From Candidatus Aquirickettsiella gammari (GTDB lineage: Bacteria > Pseudomonadota > Gammaproteobacteria > Diplorickettsiales > Diplorickettsiaceae), in the NCBI GenBank assembly GCA_002290645.2, contig NMOS02000015.1, forward strand, positions 1-32,795: 32,795 nucleotides of DNA, read 5' to 3'. The notes beneath the pieces are model-generated. The model was not told the origin of the DNA. It was given only the letters and a program-made list of their open reading frames with translations, and did no database searches. This document shows, one piece after another, positions 16,560-23,213 of this stretch. A program made the position numbers and the translations under genes. Every line of letters begins with the position of its first letter. Within the stretch, counting starts at the first letter, position 1.

Positions 16560-17654
16560 TCAAAAATGTATTGCCCTAGCTGCTAAACTACCCAAAAAAC
16601 CAAATAGATTCATTGCGGTAGAGAAAACCGCTATGGTCGTGCCCATCGGTGCTTTAGGAGTCTCTACGGCTATACGATGTAAGGAATAAAAGATAAGTCC
16701 GCTGCTGGTACTAAAAAATAAAATACAGCCCATCACCCCGATTAAATGTTGAGGCAAATACAGAATTGCCGCTAAAGAAAGAATAAAATAGATTAATGCA
16801 AAGATTAAACCCGCTAAAATGAGTTTATCCAGCGGGCATATTGAAATAGTCTGTAAGCGAATACCCAGGATGAAAAAAACATAGACCAGTGCTTGTAGAA
16901 AACCAAACTTAATCACACTGAGTTTTAAATATCCCATCAAATAAAAAGGGCTTAAGGTATCCCAGGCCATTAAGGCAGCAAATAAACCACAGAAAGCCAG
17001 GGTATACTTCCAAAAATTAAAGTTAATCAACACCTTGCGGTAATCCATCCCTATCTTTCTCAGGTTGAGCTTTTTTTGTTGAAACAAATCAACTGGCATA
17101 AAAACATTTAATAGGTATAAGCTAACCGCCGCCCAGACAATTAAACCAATAAATAATATCCGCCAACTCATCCAGTTTATTAATAAGCTACCTAATATCG
17201 GCCCTATTGCCGGCGCCATGACGGTGATACTGCCCATCCAGGAAATCGTTTGGATCGCTTGTTCCTTATTCAGTCGTTCATGAATCTTGGCATAACCGGC
17301 TACCAAAATAGTGCTCACGACGCAGCCTTGTAAAAACCGCGCCGCTAGAAACCAGGTAATAGAGGGCGTAACGCTACAGATGAAGGTAGCTACTAAAAAA
17401 AGTAGACCGCCTAGCAACAAGATCTTCTTGTGCCCATAGTGATCCGACAGCGGGCCTAGTATTACTTGAAATGTCGAAGCACCGAGAAACCACAGGGCAA
17501 TACTCAGCTGTACAGTTGCATTGGAGGCATTAAAGGCTTCTCTTATCTGCGGCAGGGCCGGCAAGAATAGATTGTTGGAAAAATACAAAGGGAATTCATA
17601 CAGAATTAAACTCAGCGGGAACAAGAGGTTATTATTTTTGTAGATTAATGGCAT
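16560..17654 (-). CDS. Bcr/CflA-type major facilitator superfamily exporter
   Basis: The 364-residue inner-membrane transporter has about eleven hydrophobic segments. Typical features are FLPALPQIREAFNAS after TM1, GPLSDHYGHKKILLLGG (motif A between TM2 and TM3), and ARFLQGC with the proline/glycine-rich APAIGPILGSLL segment (antiporter motif C). Bcr/CflA proteins expel drugs or small metabolites using the proton gradient. It is some 30 residues shorter than usual and ends after AARAIHF, so the last helix may be missing; the second copy at 32104 ends at the same place. The 565 bp nearest its 3' end are duplicated at 32104-32669. The gene is followed by a 182-bp AT-rich gap before the carbamoyltransferase. 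Confidence 0.85.
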   Translation of the reverse strand: MPLIYKNNNLLFPLSLILYEFPLYFSNNLFLPALPQIREAFNASNATVQLSIALWFLGASTFQVILGPLSDHYGHKKILLLGGLLFLVATFICSVTPSITWFLAARFLQGCVVSTILVAGYAKIHERLNKEQAIQTISWMGSITVMAPAIGPILGSLLINWMSWRILFIGLIVWAAVSLYLLNVFMPVDLFQQKKLNLRKIGMDYRKVLINFNFWKYTLAFCGLFAALMAWDTLSPFYLMGYLKLSVIKFGFLQALVYVFFILGIRLQTISICPLDKLILAGLIFALIYFILSLAAILYLPQHLIGVMGCILFFSTSSGLIFYSLHRIAVETPKAPMGTTIAVFSTAMNLFGFLGSLAARAIHF

Positions 17655-17707
17655 AATTTTATTCTTTTATTAGATAACAAGGTTTAATTATTCAAAGTGA
17701 ATACTTT

Positions 17708-18292
17708 TCACTTTGTATGAAACTTTAACCATTGCTGGTATTCCTCCGCTATCGTTAAACCCTCCCAAAGTATCGACTTAAATCTATCGACAAAGTCAGT
17801 GCCTAATACAGTCCTTTCCGTAAATAACGCATTCCATTTTTTTATCAGTATTTTTAATTGAAAATAAAATTTTCTTTTATACTTCGGGGTTTTAAAGCAT
17901 TGCTGAATAGTATTTTTCAACTGTCGATACGAACAAGCTTTAATTAAAACGCCATCTACGCCCCAAGCTAGATATTTCTCTTCGTTATTTTGGTTGACAA
18001 AGGCACTCCATATTATTAAGGGTGTACCTGTATTTAGTGTGCTATCACGTACATTCTAAATGACGTCTCTACCTGATATCTCACTTAAACGTATATCCGC
18101 CAAAATTAAACCGTAGGCCTTACTTTATATATTTTTAATCGCAGTCATGCCATCAACCGCTAAATCAACTTGGTAACCCAATTTATGTAAGGAATGAGTC
18201 ATGATTTTACAACAAGGCACATAATCCTCTACTAACAACGCGCGTTTAAGGATATTAATATCTTGTTGTTGCTCTTCATTTACTATTTCCAT
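17708..18292 (-). pseudogene. Response-regulator receiver protein broken by two in-frame stops
   Basis: Reading leftward from an ATG at 18292, the frame parallels the intact receiver at 18864-19319. It has LKRALLVEDYVPC, LHKLGYQVD and MTAIKNI, then a TAA (18125-18127); SKAYGLILADIRLSEISGRDV, then a TAG (18056-18058); and finally PLIIWSAFVNQNNEEKYLA-WG, LIKACSYRQLKNTIQQCFKT-PKYKRKF. The phospho-acceptor D is present (ADIRL), but the conserved K-P near the end is K-A. A C-terminal extension of about 50 residues is absent from the sibling. The start overlaps the last 17 bp of the upstream membrane-protein gene, so the unit was translationally coupled before decay. Only the final 70 codons (17708-17920) remain as an open frame. 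Confidence 0.85.
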
Positions 18293-18839
18293 TTAAAGCT
18301 CCTTTTATTATTTGTAAACGAACAGGGGGTGGTAATAAATCACTCACTGAATCCAATGTTTGGCTAATTTTATCCAACTGTTTTGCACTATCGGTTTTCT
18401 GGAAAAATAAGTAATGGCCGTTTAAGGCTTTATTGACGATAAAAGCAGTACCTAGAGTTAATATCAGTACGGTTAAATTCCCTAATAGCTTTTTGTAACC
18501 CCGATGTTTCTCTAATTCGCTCCTAGCCTTCTGAATAATATATAATGCTTCGGACTGGTAATCATCATAATCCATTCTTTTCTCTTCAAAATACCAACGG
18601 TTTAAGTTCTTTAAATCGAAAACAAGTCCCTTTGCTTCATTGCCGGCTAAGTGATGGCCCCGATAAAATAAATCGGCAGATTTTTTAAATAAAACATCTA
18701 ATTGAATTTCGATATCGGCGTACGCTAGAAGAACTGATGAGTATTTTGCACATTCTGTTTTTTTATTATTTTTTGTATTTAGGGACATTGTTATTATTCC
18801 TCTGATGATAGAACTGAAAAATTTTTTAGCATGAGTCAT
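18276..18839 (-). CDS. HRGYK-domain membrane protein of unknown function
   Basis: The 187-residue protein is not matched to a named family. Residues 30-115 are helical (YADIEIQLDVLFKKSADLFY, then LVFDLKNLNRWYFEEKRMDY). The motif ELEKHRGYKKLLGNL leads into one hydrophobic segment (about 121-140, LTVLILTLGTAFIVNKAL), then HYLFFQKTDSAKQLDKI. A second, truncated member lies at 4135-4380, and a weaker echo (LKKHRGFIKF) occurs near the end of the 970-residue protein at 25097-28009. From memory, similar C-terminal modules occur in Legionella proteins, but this was not checked. An alternative start at MSLNTKNN (residue 18) is possible. It lies between an intact receiver gene (25 bp upstream) and a broken receiver gene that overlaps its end, so it may be the output or anchor of that phospho-signalling unit. 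Confidence 0.6.
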   Translation of the reverse strand: MTHAKKFFSSIIRGIITMSLNTKNNKKTECAKYSSVLLAYADIEIQLDVLFKKSADLFYRGHHLAGNEAKGLVFDLKNLNRWYFEEKRMDYDDYQSEALYIIQKARSELEKHRGYKKLLGNLTVLILTLGTAFIVNKALNGHYLFFQKTDSAKQLDKISQTLDSVSDLLPPPVRLQIIKGALNGNSK

Positions 18840-18863
18840 TTTCTGTCTCCGATGGCGAGAGCC

Positions 18864-19319
18864 TCATAAAGGAGGCGCTTCAGTCCAACGAAATTTTCTT
18901 TGGTACTTAGGTGTTTCAGAGCATTTTTTAATGACCTTTTTCAAATAAGCGGCTGTACAAGGCTTCGGTAAAATACTATCCGCTCCCCTCGCTAGATATT
19001 CTTCGTGGTCTTTTTTATTGAGATGGGCACTCCATATCAGCAAAATAGTATCTAAATTGCGTGCGCTCTGACGTACCGCTTGAAGCACATCAGTGCCATA
19101 TCGATCCGGTAAACGTAAATCAAGTACTATCAGCTCGTAGATTTTACTGCTTATCTTTTGGATAGCCGTCGTGGCATTCCCAGCACAATCCACTTGATAG
19201 CCAAGATCACTCACATAACAAGACATAACCCGTTCGCAGGCCACGTTGTCCTCTACAAGTAATGCACGTCGAATTATTGACAAACCCGTCTCTAATTGTT
19301 GTTCTTCCTGTAGCACCAT
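18864..19319 (-). CDS. Single-domain response regulator (REC only)
   Basis: The 151-residue protein is a stand-alone CheY-like receiver. It has the acidic pair VED (E23, D24), phospho-acceptor D67 in LIVLDLRLPD, S97 in LLIWSAH (switch Ser/Thr position) and the conserved lysine K119 in ILPKP. There is no DNA-binding or enzymatic output domain, only a short basic tail (TPKYQRKFRWTE). It could act as a phosphate shuttle or sink for Hpt domains such as that of the hybrid kinase at 13221-15302. The start is supported by AAGGAATT just before the ATG. It heads a three-gene leftward cluster with the HRGYK membrane protein and a second, decayed receiver. Confidence 0.9.
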   Translation of the reverse strand: MVLQEEQQLETGLSIIRRALLVEDNVACERVMSCYVSDLGYQVDCAGNATTAIQKISSKIYELIVLDLRLPDRYGTDVLQAVRQSARNLDTILLIWSAHLNKKDHEEYLARGADSILPKPCTAAYLKKVIKKCSETPKYQRKFRWTEAPPL

Positions 19320-19382
19320 TTGAATTCCTTATTGATCACTTATAATAATTAGGATTATTACTATTACTAATTAATAAAAAAT

Positions 19383-19400
19383 CCCCCCGATTTCTGGGGG
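19383..19400 (-). terminator. G/C hairpin with T-tract read leftward in the leader of the receiver gene
   Basis: CCCCC (19383-19387) and GGGGG (19396-19400) can form a 5-bp stem with an 8-nt loop. On the minus strand it is followed by ATTTTTTATT, the layout of an intrinsic terminator. It lies about 60 bp before the receiver start. It would therefore be a leader terminator if the promoter is further right, or else the end of an older gene. Weak stem length. Confidence 0.4.
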
Positions 19401-19463
19401 TAAACTAGATTAAAAAAGATACATTTTTTAAAGTTCGCTTTTACTATAAATAGAAAAATTAAA

Positions 19464-19510
19464 TTTCCTTCCCCAGGAAAGCAGGGGAATAAAAAATTAT
19501 TTTTTTTAGA
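19464..19510 (+). terminator. Two mutually exclusive hairpins followed by a T-tract (attenuator-like)
   Basis: TTTCCT (19464-19469) pairs with AGGAAA (19475-19480). Alternatively, TTCCCC (19469-19474) pairs with GGGGAA (19484-19489), which is followed by a T-rich run (to about 19507). The two stems share bases, so only one can form, as in antiterminator/terminator switches. The block lies about 120 bp before the LexA-fold repressor gene and upstream of a TATAAT box, so it may instead end an upstream transcript. Confidence 0.4.
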
Positions 19511-19544
19511 AATCAAACTTCTTCTATTTAAAATTAAATATAAG

Positions 19545-19571
19545 TATAATGCTTAGTCGTGCATACTATGC
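19545..19571 (+). promoter_or_regulatory. Promoter -10 box and adjacent palindrome before the repressor gene
   Basis: TATAAT at 19545-19550 is a consensus -10 box; the -35 position (TTCTAT, 19522-19527) is poor. GCATACTATGC at 19561-19571 is a perfect 11-bp palindrome placed at the expected transcription start. It is a reasonable operator for the repressor encoded at 19628, which would imply autoregulation. No protein-binding evidence exists beyond position and symmetry. Confidence 0.4.
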
Positions 19572-19627
19572 GCTTTAAAACACGCAGTCAAGTTGAAGTA
19601 AAATTTTAGCTATAAATAAGTAATTAA

Positions 19628-20302
19628 GTGGATATTAGCCCTAATAAAATACACCTTACGATAAAAACGTTAATGCAGATGAAATCAAAGCGTGACGGTG
19701 AAAACTTCACACTTTATCAACTTGCTAAAGCGTTAAATATGGCGCATTCCGTTCTATCCAGACTAATTCATGAGCATTCTAATAAACGTGTCAATAATCC
19801 AAGGATTGATACGCTGATTAAAATTGTAAAATTTTTTCAATCCGATGGATTTAATGTTACGTTTAATGATTTACTGATGGGATTTGAAGAAGATGCAGTC
19901 ACTATTCAAGAGCAAAAATTAGATTCTTTTACTACTGAAGTTAAATTACCTCTTTATTCGTTTGGCGCTACTCATCATACACAAAATACAAAAATCGGAA
20001 ATATCCATATTAAGTTAGCAACAACCACAAAACATGCAATCGCTTTATTATCTGAAGAGGCCATAAAACCTCTATTTAAGAAAGGCTCGATTTTTATCAT
20101 TGACACAAAAGCAAATCCAGAAAATGATAATTTAGTTGCTGTCAAAATAACGAAAAATCATCAAATATTAATAAGAAAGTTCCATATTGAAGAAAACAAA
20201 AAGCTACTTACATCTTATGATAACGGCACAGAGCCTATCATTTTAGACTCAAGAATATATTCAATAGTTGGTGTCGTTATTCAAGTCAATGCTAAAACCT
20301 AG
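19628..20302 (+). CDS. LexA/CI-fold (S24-like) repressor with lost catalytic Ser-Lys dyad
   Basis: The 224-residue protein has an N-terminal helix-turn-helix of XRE type (FTLYQLAKALNMAHSVLSRL, about 27-46) and a C-terminal LexA/CI-like beta domain. The self-cleavage serine motif (normally G-D-S-M-x-P) reads EEAIKP (143-148), with alanine at the serine position. The lysine strand reads ILIRKF, with arginine where the general-base lysine usually sits. The usual strand GSIFIIDTK and NDNLVAVKI are kept. It therefore probably binds DNA and dimerises but does not cleave itself on DNA damage. The start is GTG with a weak ribosome site; a later ATG pair at codons 16 and 18 would cut into the first helix. 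A palindrome lies at its promoter. A small unknown gene and two VUT transporters follow on the same strand, so it may control them. Confidence 0.75.
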   Translation: MDISPNKIHLTIKTLMQMKSKRDGENFTLYQLAKALNMAHSVLSRLIHEHSNKRVNNPRIDTLIKIVKFFQSDGFNVTFNDLLMGFEEDAVTIQEQKLDSFTTEVKLPLYSFGATHHTQNTKIGNIHIKLATTTKHAIALLSEEAIKPLFKKGSIFIIDTKANPENDNLVAVKITKNHQILIRKFHIEENKKLLTSYDNGTEPIILDSRIYSIVGVVIQVNAKT

Positions 20303-20331
20303 TAGAACTTAAATTATAAATTTGAAAACAT

Positions 20332-20634
20332 ATGTTATTAAACGCCTTATTAGAAAACTTAGATAAGATATTTTGCAGATACCTTGGCCTAAATATAAAA
20401 AAAAATAAACCGTATAATCTACGAATAAGAAATAATCAACTCATAGTCACCAGTACAATACCTTTTAAACGGCATATATTTCAAGAACAGTGGAAAGATT
20501 TTGATGTCCCAGATTTTAAAAAACTGCATCGAAATGATCGTGAGAAAATTGGCCTCGCAACAGGAAAAGCAATTGCTAAAGGTTTAGCAGTTTCATTCGA
20601 GGAAGTTTCTATTGACAAGTCAAAGTGTAAATAA
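20332..20634 (+). CDS. Small hypothetical protein, 100 residues
   Basis: Not recognised. The product has an N-terminal helical stretch (LLNALLENLDKIFCRYLGLN), a basic beta-like middle (YNLRIRNNQLIVTSTIPFKR) and a helical C-terminus (DREKIGLATGKAIAKGLAVS), with no membrane segment or signal peptide. It starts 29 bp after the repressor stop with no clear ribosome site. It overlaps the next gene by 23 bp, whose ribosome site (GAGGAAG) lies inside it. The overlap argues that it is a real gene translated as part of the repressor-transporter unit. It could be an accessory protein of the transporter or a remnant of a larger protein. Confidence 0.55.
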   Translation: MLLNALLENLDKIFCRYLGLNIKKNKPYNLRIRNNQLIVTSTIPFKRHIFQEQWKDFDVPDFKKLHRNDREKIGLATGKAIAKGLAVSFEEVSIDKSKCK

Positions 20635-21358
20635 TAATAAATCTATAGATACTCTTAATATAAATCCTAAATTTTTATGGTTTATAACACTTAGCTATTC
20701 AATGCTAATCCTTTTAAGTAACTGGTTTTCGATTTGTACAATTTCTTTACAAGAAATGCCTGTTAATGCAGGAATGTTGATATATTCCATCACTTTCCTT
20801 CTATCTAACTTCATTACAGAAATTTATGGCTATAAACACGCTAGGCGTGCTGTATGGTATGGGTTTTCGTTCAATATATTATCTATTCTTTATGGATTAT
20901 GGATTATTCATCTACCAAGTCCGAGCTATGCCGTGAATAACTCGTTATTCGATTCGGTAATAACTTCGTATTTAAAAAATGTTTTTATATTTATAATAAG
21001 TTATTTTACTGTAGAGCCATTTAATATATTTTTTTTAGCGAAATTAAAACTTAATCTGAATGGACACTATATGAAAGTAAGATTAGCTTTAGCTAGCCTA
21101 TTTTCTATAATAATGAGTGGAACTATTTTCAATCTTATAAGATTTTATGTCCCATTAATTTATATTAAATTAATGCCAACCCTATTTATTACTATGACAA
21201 TAGCAATTATTATCTTGCCAATAGCGGTTTACTTAATTAAAAAAGTTAAACAAATTGAACAAATTGATATTTATGACCAAAACACACGGTTTAATATTTT
21301 TAAATTTGAAGTAAATTATATTGATGAAAATAATGAATTTAATAAGTTAACCAGCTGA
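20612..21358 (+). CDS. VUT-family (YhhQ-like) queuosine precursor transporter, copy 1
   Basis: The 248-residue membrane protein has about six hydrophobic segments and the family hallmarks: LLSNWFS in TM1, then NAGMLIYSITFLLSNFITE and IYGYKHARRAVWYGF. The last of these corresponds to the D-x-x-T-E-x-Y-G-Y-K-x-A-R-x-x-V/I-W motif; the usual aspartate is asparagine here. The C-terminus has the IDIYDQNTRFNIFKF tail. YhhQ proteins import 7-cyano- or 7-aminomethyl-7-deazaguanine for queuosine in tRNA; in host-dependent bacteria they salvage queuosine precursors. The start is TTG, decided by GAGGAAG 6 bp upstream. Copy 2 follows after 50 bp. Copy 1 is the more diverged of the pair. Confidence 0.8.
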   Translation: MTSQSVNNNKSIDTLNINPKFLWFITLSYSMLILLSNWFSICTISLQEMPVNAGMLIYSITFLLSNFITEIYGYKHARRAVWYGFSFNILSILYGLWIIHLPSPSYAVNNSLFDSVITSYLKNVFIFIISYFTVEPFNIFFLAKLKLNLNGHYMKVRLALASLFSIIMSGTIFNLIRFYVPLIYIKLMPTLFITMTIAIIILPIAVYLIKKVKQIEQIDIYDQNTRFNIFKFEVNYIDENNEFNKLTS

Positions 21359-21408
21359 AAAATAGCAGCTATTTAAAAACAAGGATAACTAAAATAAATG
21401 GATAAAGT

Positions 21409-22164
21409 ATGGGCCTAGAAATTTTAAATTGCTGTCATCCCAAGGAGTTATTAGTTTTTAAAAAAAAATACTTGGGGGTCTTTATTCTAGGATATACCAT
21501 CGTATTTTTTGCTTCTAACTGGTTTGATCCTCGTCAAATACAAATATTTGGCTTAGTGACTGGTGCTGGTTCCATAGCGTTTCCATTAACCTATTTATTT
21601 TCAGATATCATTACTGAAGTATATGGATATAAGAATGCTAGAATTGCTGTTTGGTCAGCACTCTTGTTCTTTTTGATTTTTATACTTTATGGACAGCTTG
21701 TTGTTGCCTTACTTTCACCCTATTCTTCGTCACGAGAAGCCCTAGTCGCTTTTTTATACACTAATAACCGTATTATTTTAGCCGCCATTTTAAGTTATTT
21801 TATAACGGAAACAATGAACTCTTATTTAGTTGCTAAACTAAAAATTTTATTAAATGGTGAATATATGGGATTACGTTTTATTACGGCCACTTTAACTGCG
21901 TATACCTTTAATGAAATAATATATGCACCGATTGCTTTTTATGGCTTGATACCCAATCTTGAAGAATTCATATACCACATGTTTACATCTTGGGTTTTTA
22001 TGGTGTCTATCGAGTTATTATTTTTACCTTTTTCAATACGTTTAGCAAAATATATAAAGATAATTGAAAATTTAGACATATATGATACAAAGACTAATTT
22101 TAATCCTTTTAGTCTCAATACCCAATATCGAAAAAAAAATAATAAATCGAAAAAAACTAAATAG
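21409..22164 (+). CDS. VUT-family (YhhQ-like) queuosine precursor transporter, copy 2
   Basis: The 251-residue paralog of the preceding gene keeps the canonical motif: FFASNWFDPRQIQIFGLVTG, GSIAFPLTYLFSDIITEVYG with the aspartate and glutamate intact, and YKNARIAVWSALLFF. TM segments match those of copy 1 in order, and the tail LDIYDTKTNFNPFSLNTQY is typical of the family. The function is uptake of 7-deazaguanine precursors for tRNA queuosine across the inner membrane. No queuosine biosynthesis gene is in the window. Its end overlaps the convergent D-amino-acid oxidase-like gene by 8 bp. Tandem copies with one diverged suggest either a heteromeric arrangement or a shift in substrate by one of them. 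Confidence 0.85.
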   Translation: MGLEILNCCHPKELLVFKKKYLGVFILGYTIVFFASNWFDPRQIQIFGLVTGAGSIAFPLTYLFSDIITEVYGYKNARIAVWSALLFFLIFILYGQLVVALLSPYSSSREALVAFLYTNNRIILAAILSYFITETMNSYLVAKLKILLNGEYMGLRFITATLTAYTFNEIIYAPIAFYGLIPNLEEFIYHMFTSWVFMVSIELLFLPFSIRLAKYIKIIENLDIYDTKTNFNPFSLNTQYRKKNNKSKKTK

Positions 22165-23170
22165 TGGGTCCGAAATTAGGATTCATACTGAATGATTTAC
22201 AATGCTCTAAAACTTTAAAGGCACTTCCCCACGAAGCACTAAACCCACTGCCCCCATGTCCATAGCAATGCACAATGAGTGATTTTTTACCCGCATTATC
22301 GCCTTCTTCTGTTTCTATTCGAACGTCGGATCTTTCACAACGAATACCTGCTTTTGAGACAGCTTCAACGCCCTTTATTGAAGGAAAAAAGGCAGAAACC
22401 TTTTTAAATATTTCTTGTTTATCCGTTTCCCGTATTCCTTTATATGAATCACCCATTTGATAAGTTGTTCCAGCAACACAATCAAAACTAGAAGGGCGAA
22501 AAACAATATAAGCACTCAAAGCCTCAATGTTAAGGGAATAATCATTTTTAAAATCTTTAGTCATCCTCATTGTTTCTGTTTGACCTCGTACTGGATGTAC
22601 CGAGGAATCTTGTGTTAGATATTTAGCTTCCCAGCCCGCACTATTGATCACAATATCATAAGTATCTGTAAGTTCATCTAAAGAAGCCACTTTTTTTATA
22701 TTCAATTTTCCACCTAATTTTTCAAATTTTTCTAGCATAAAAGATCGATAAATTGTTGGGTTAATAAGTGGTACATGCACAAGAACGCTAAATGGAAATT
22801 CAGATATTTTTATTTGTTGCGTAGGCGGATTACTAAGATTAACTAATTTCTTTAGTGTTTCTTTTGCCCACACACTTTTTTTAAAAGCCTCTTCATCGCT
22901 AAAGTAAAGAATTTCAGAAATTATCTCTACGCCGGATAAAGGCTCTTTTTTTATTATTTCATAAAATTCAGATAGACTTTCTAAACAACACTGCTGTAAG
23001 AAGGGTTTAGAATCATCTGGCGCATACCAAGTCGCTACAGCGGCATCTGAATTCGTTTCGAGTGGCTTATCTTTACTGAAAACGGTAACTTTAAAATCAT
23101 TTTCTAAAAGAAGAATCGCATTTGTCATTCCGATAATGCCAGCACCTACAATAGCGATATGATGTTTCAA
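22157..23170 (-). CDS. FAD-dependent D-amino-acid oxidase-like protein
   Basis: The 337-residue flavoprotein matches the D-amino-acid/D-aspartate oxidase fold. It has the N-terminal dinucleotide motif IAIVGAGIIGMTNAI (5-19), a mid-protein DIVINSAGWEAKYL block followed by VHPVRGQTE, and the C-terminal YGHGGSGFSASWGSA signature that closes over FAD. Family members oxidise D-amino acids to 2-oxo acids with release of ammonia and hydrogen peroxide, usually in the cytosol or, in eukaryotes, in peroxisomes. Such genes are more typical of eukaryotes and some bacteria, so transfer is conceivable. The start is TTG, set by a perfect AGGAGG six bases before it. It is convergent with the VUT pair and divergent from nothing; the ankyrin gene lies upstream on the same strand. 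Confidence 0.85.
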   Translation of the reverse strand: MKHHIAIVGAGIIGMTNAILLLENDFKVTVFSKDKPLETNSDAAVATWYAPDDSKPFLQQCCLESLSEFYEIIKKEPLSGVEIISEILYFSDEEAFKKSVWAKETLKKLVNLSNPPTQQIKISEFPFSVLVHVPLINPTIYRSFMLEKFEKLGGKLNIKKVASLDELTDTYDIVINSAGWEAKYLTQDSSVHPVRGQTETMRMTKDFKNDYSLNIEALSAYIVFRPSSFDCVAGTTYQMGDSYKGIRETDKQEIFKKVSAFFPSIKGVEAVSKAGIRCERSDVRIETEEGDNAGKKSLIVHCYGHGGSGFSASWGSAFKVLEHCKSFSMNPNFGPTI

Positions 23171-23213
23171 GCAAAGCCTCCTAGTAAAAAGTATATAATA
23201 CTAATTTAATTAA

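Noticed and set aside
17708-17920. A 70-codon independent gene
   Set aside because: It is the last part of a receiver gene interrupted by two stops; the upstream frame aligns with the intact receiver.
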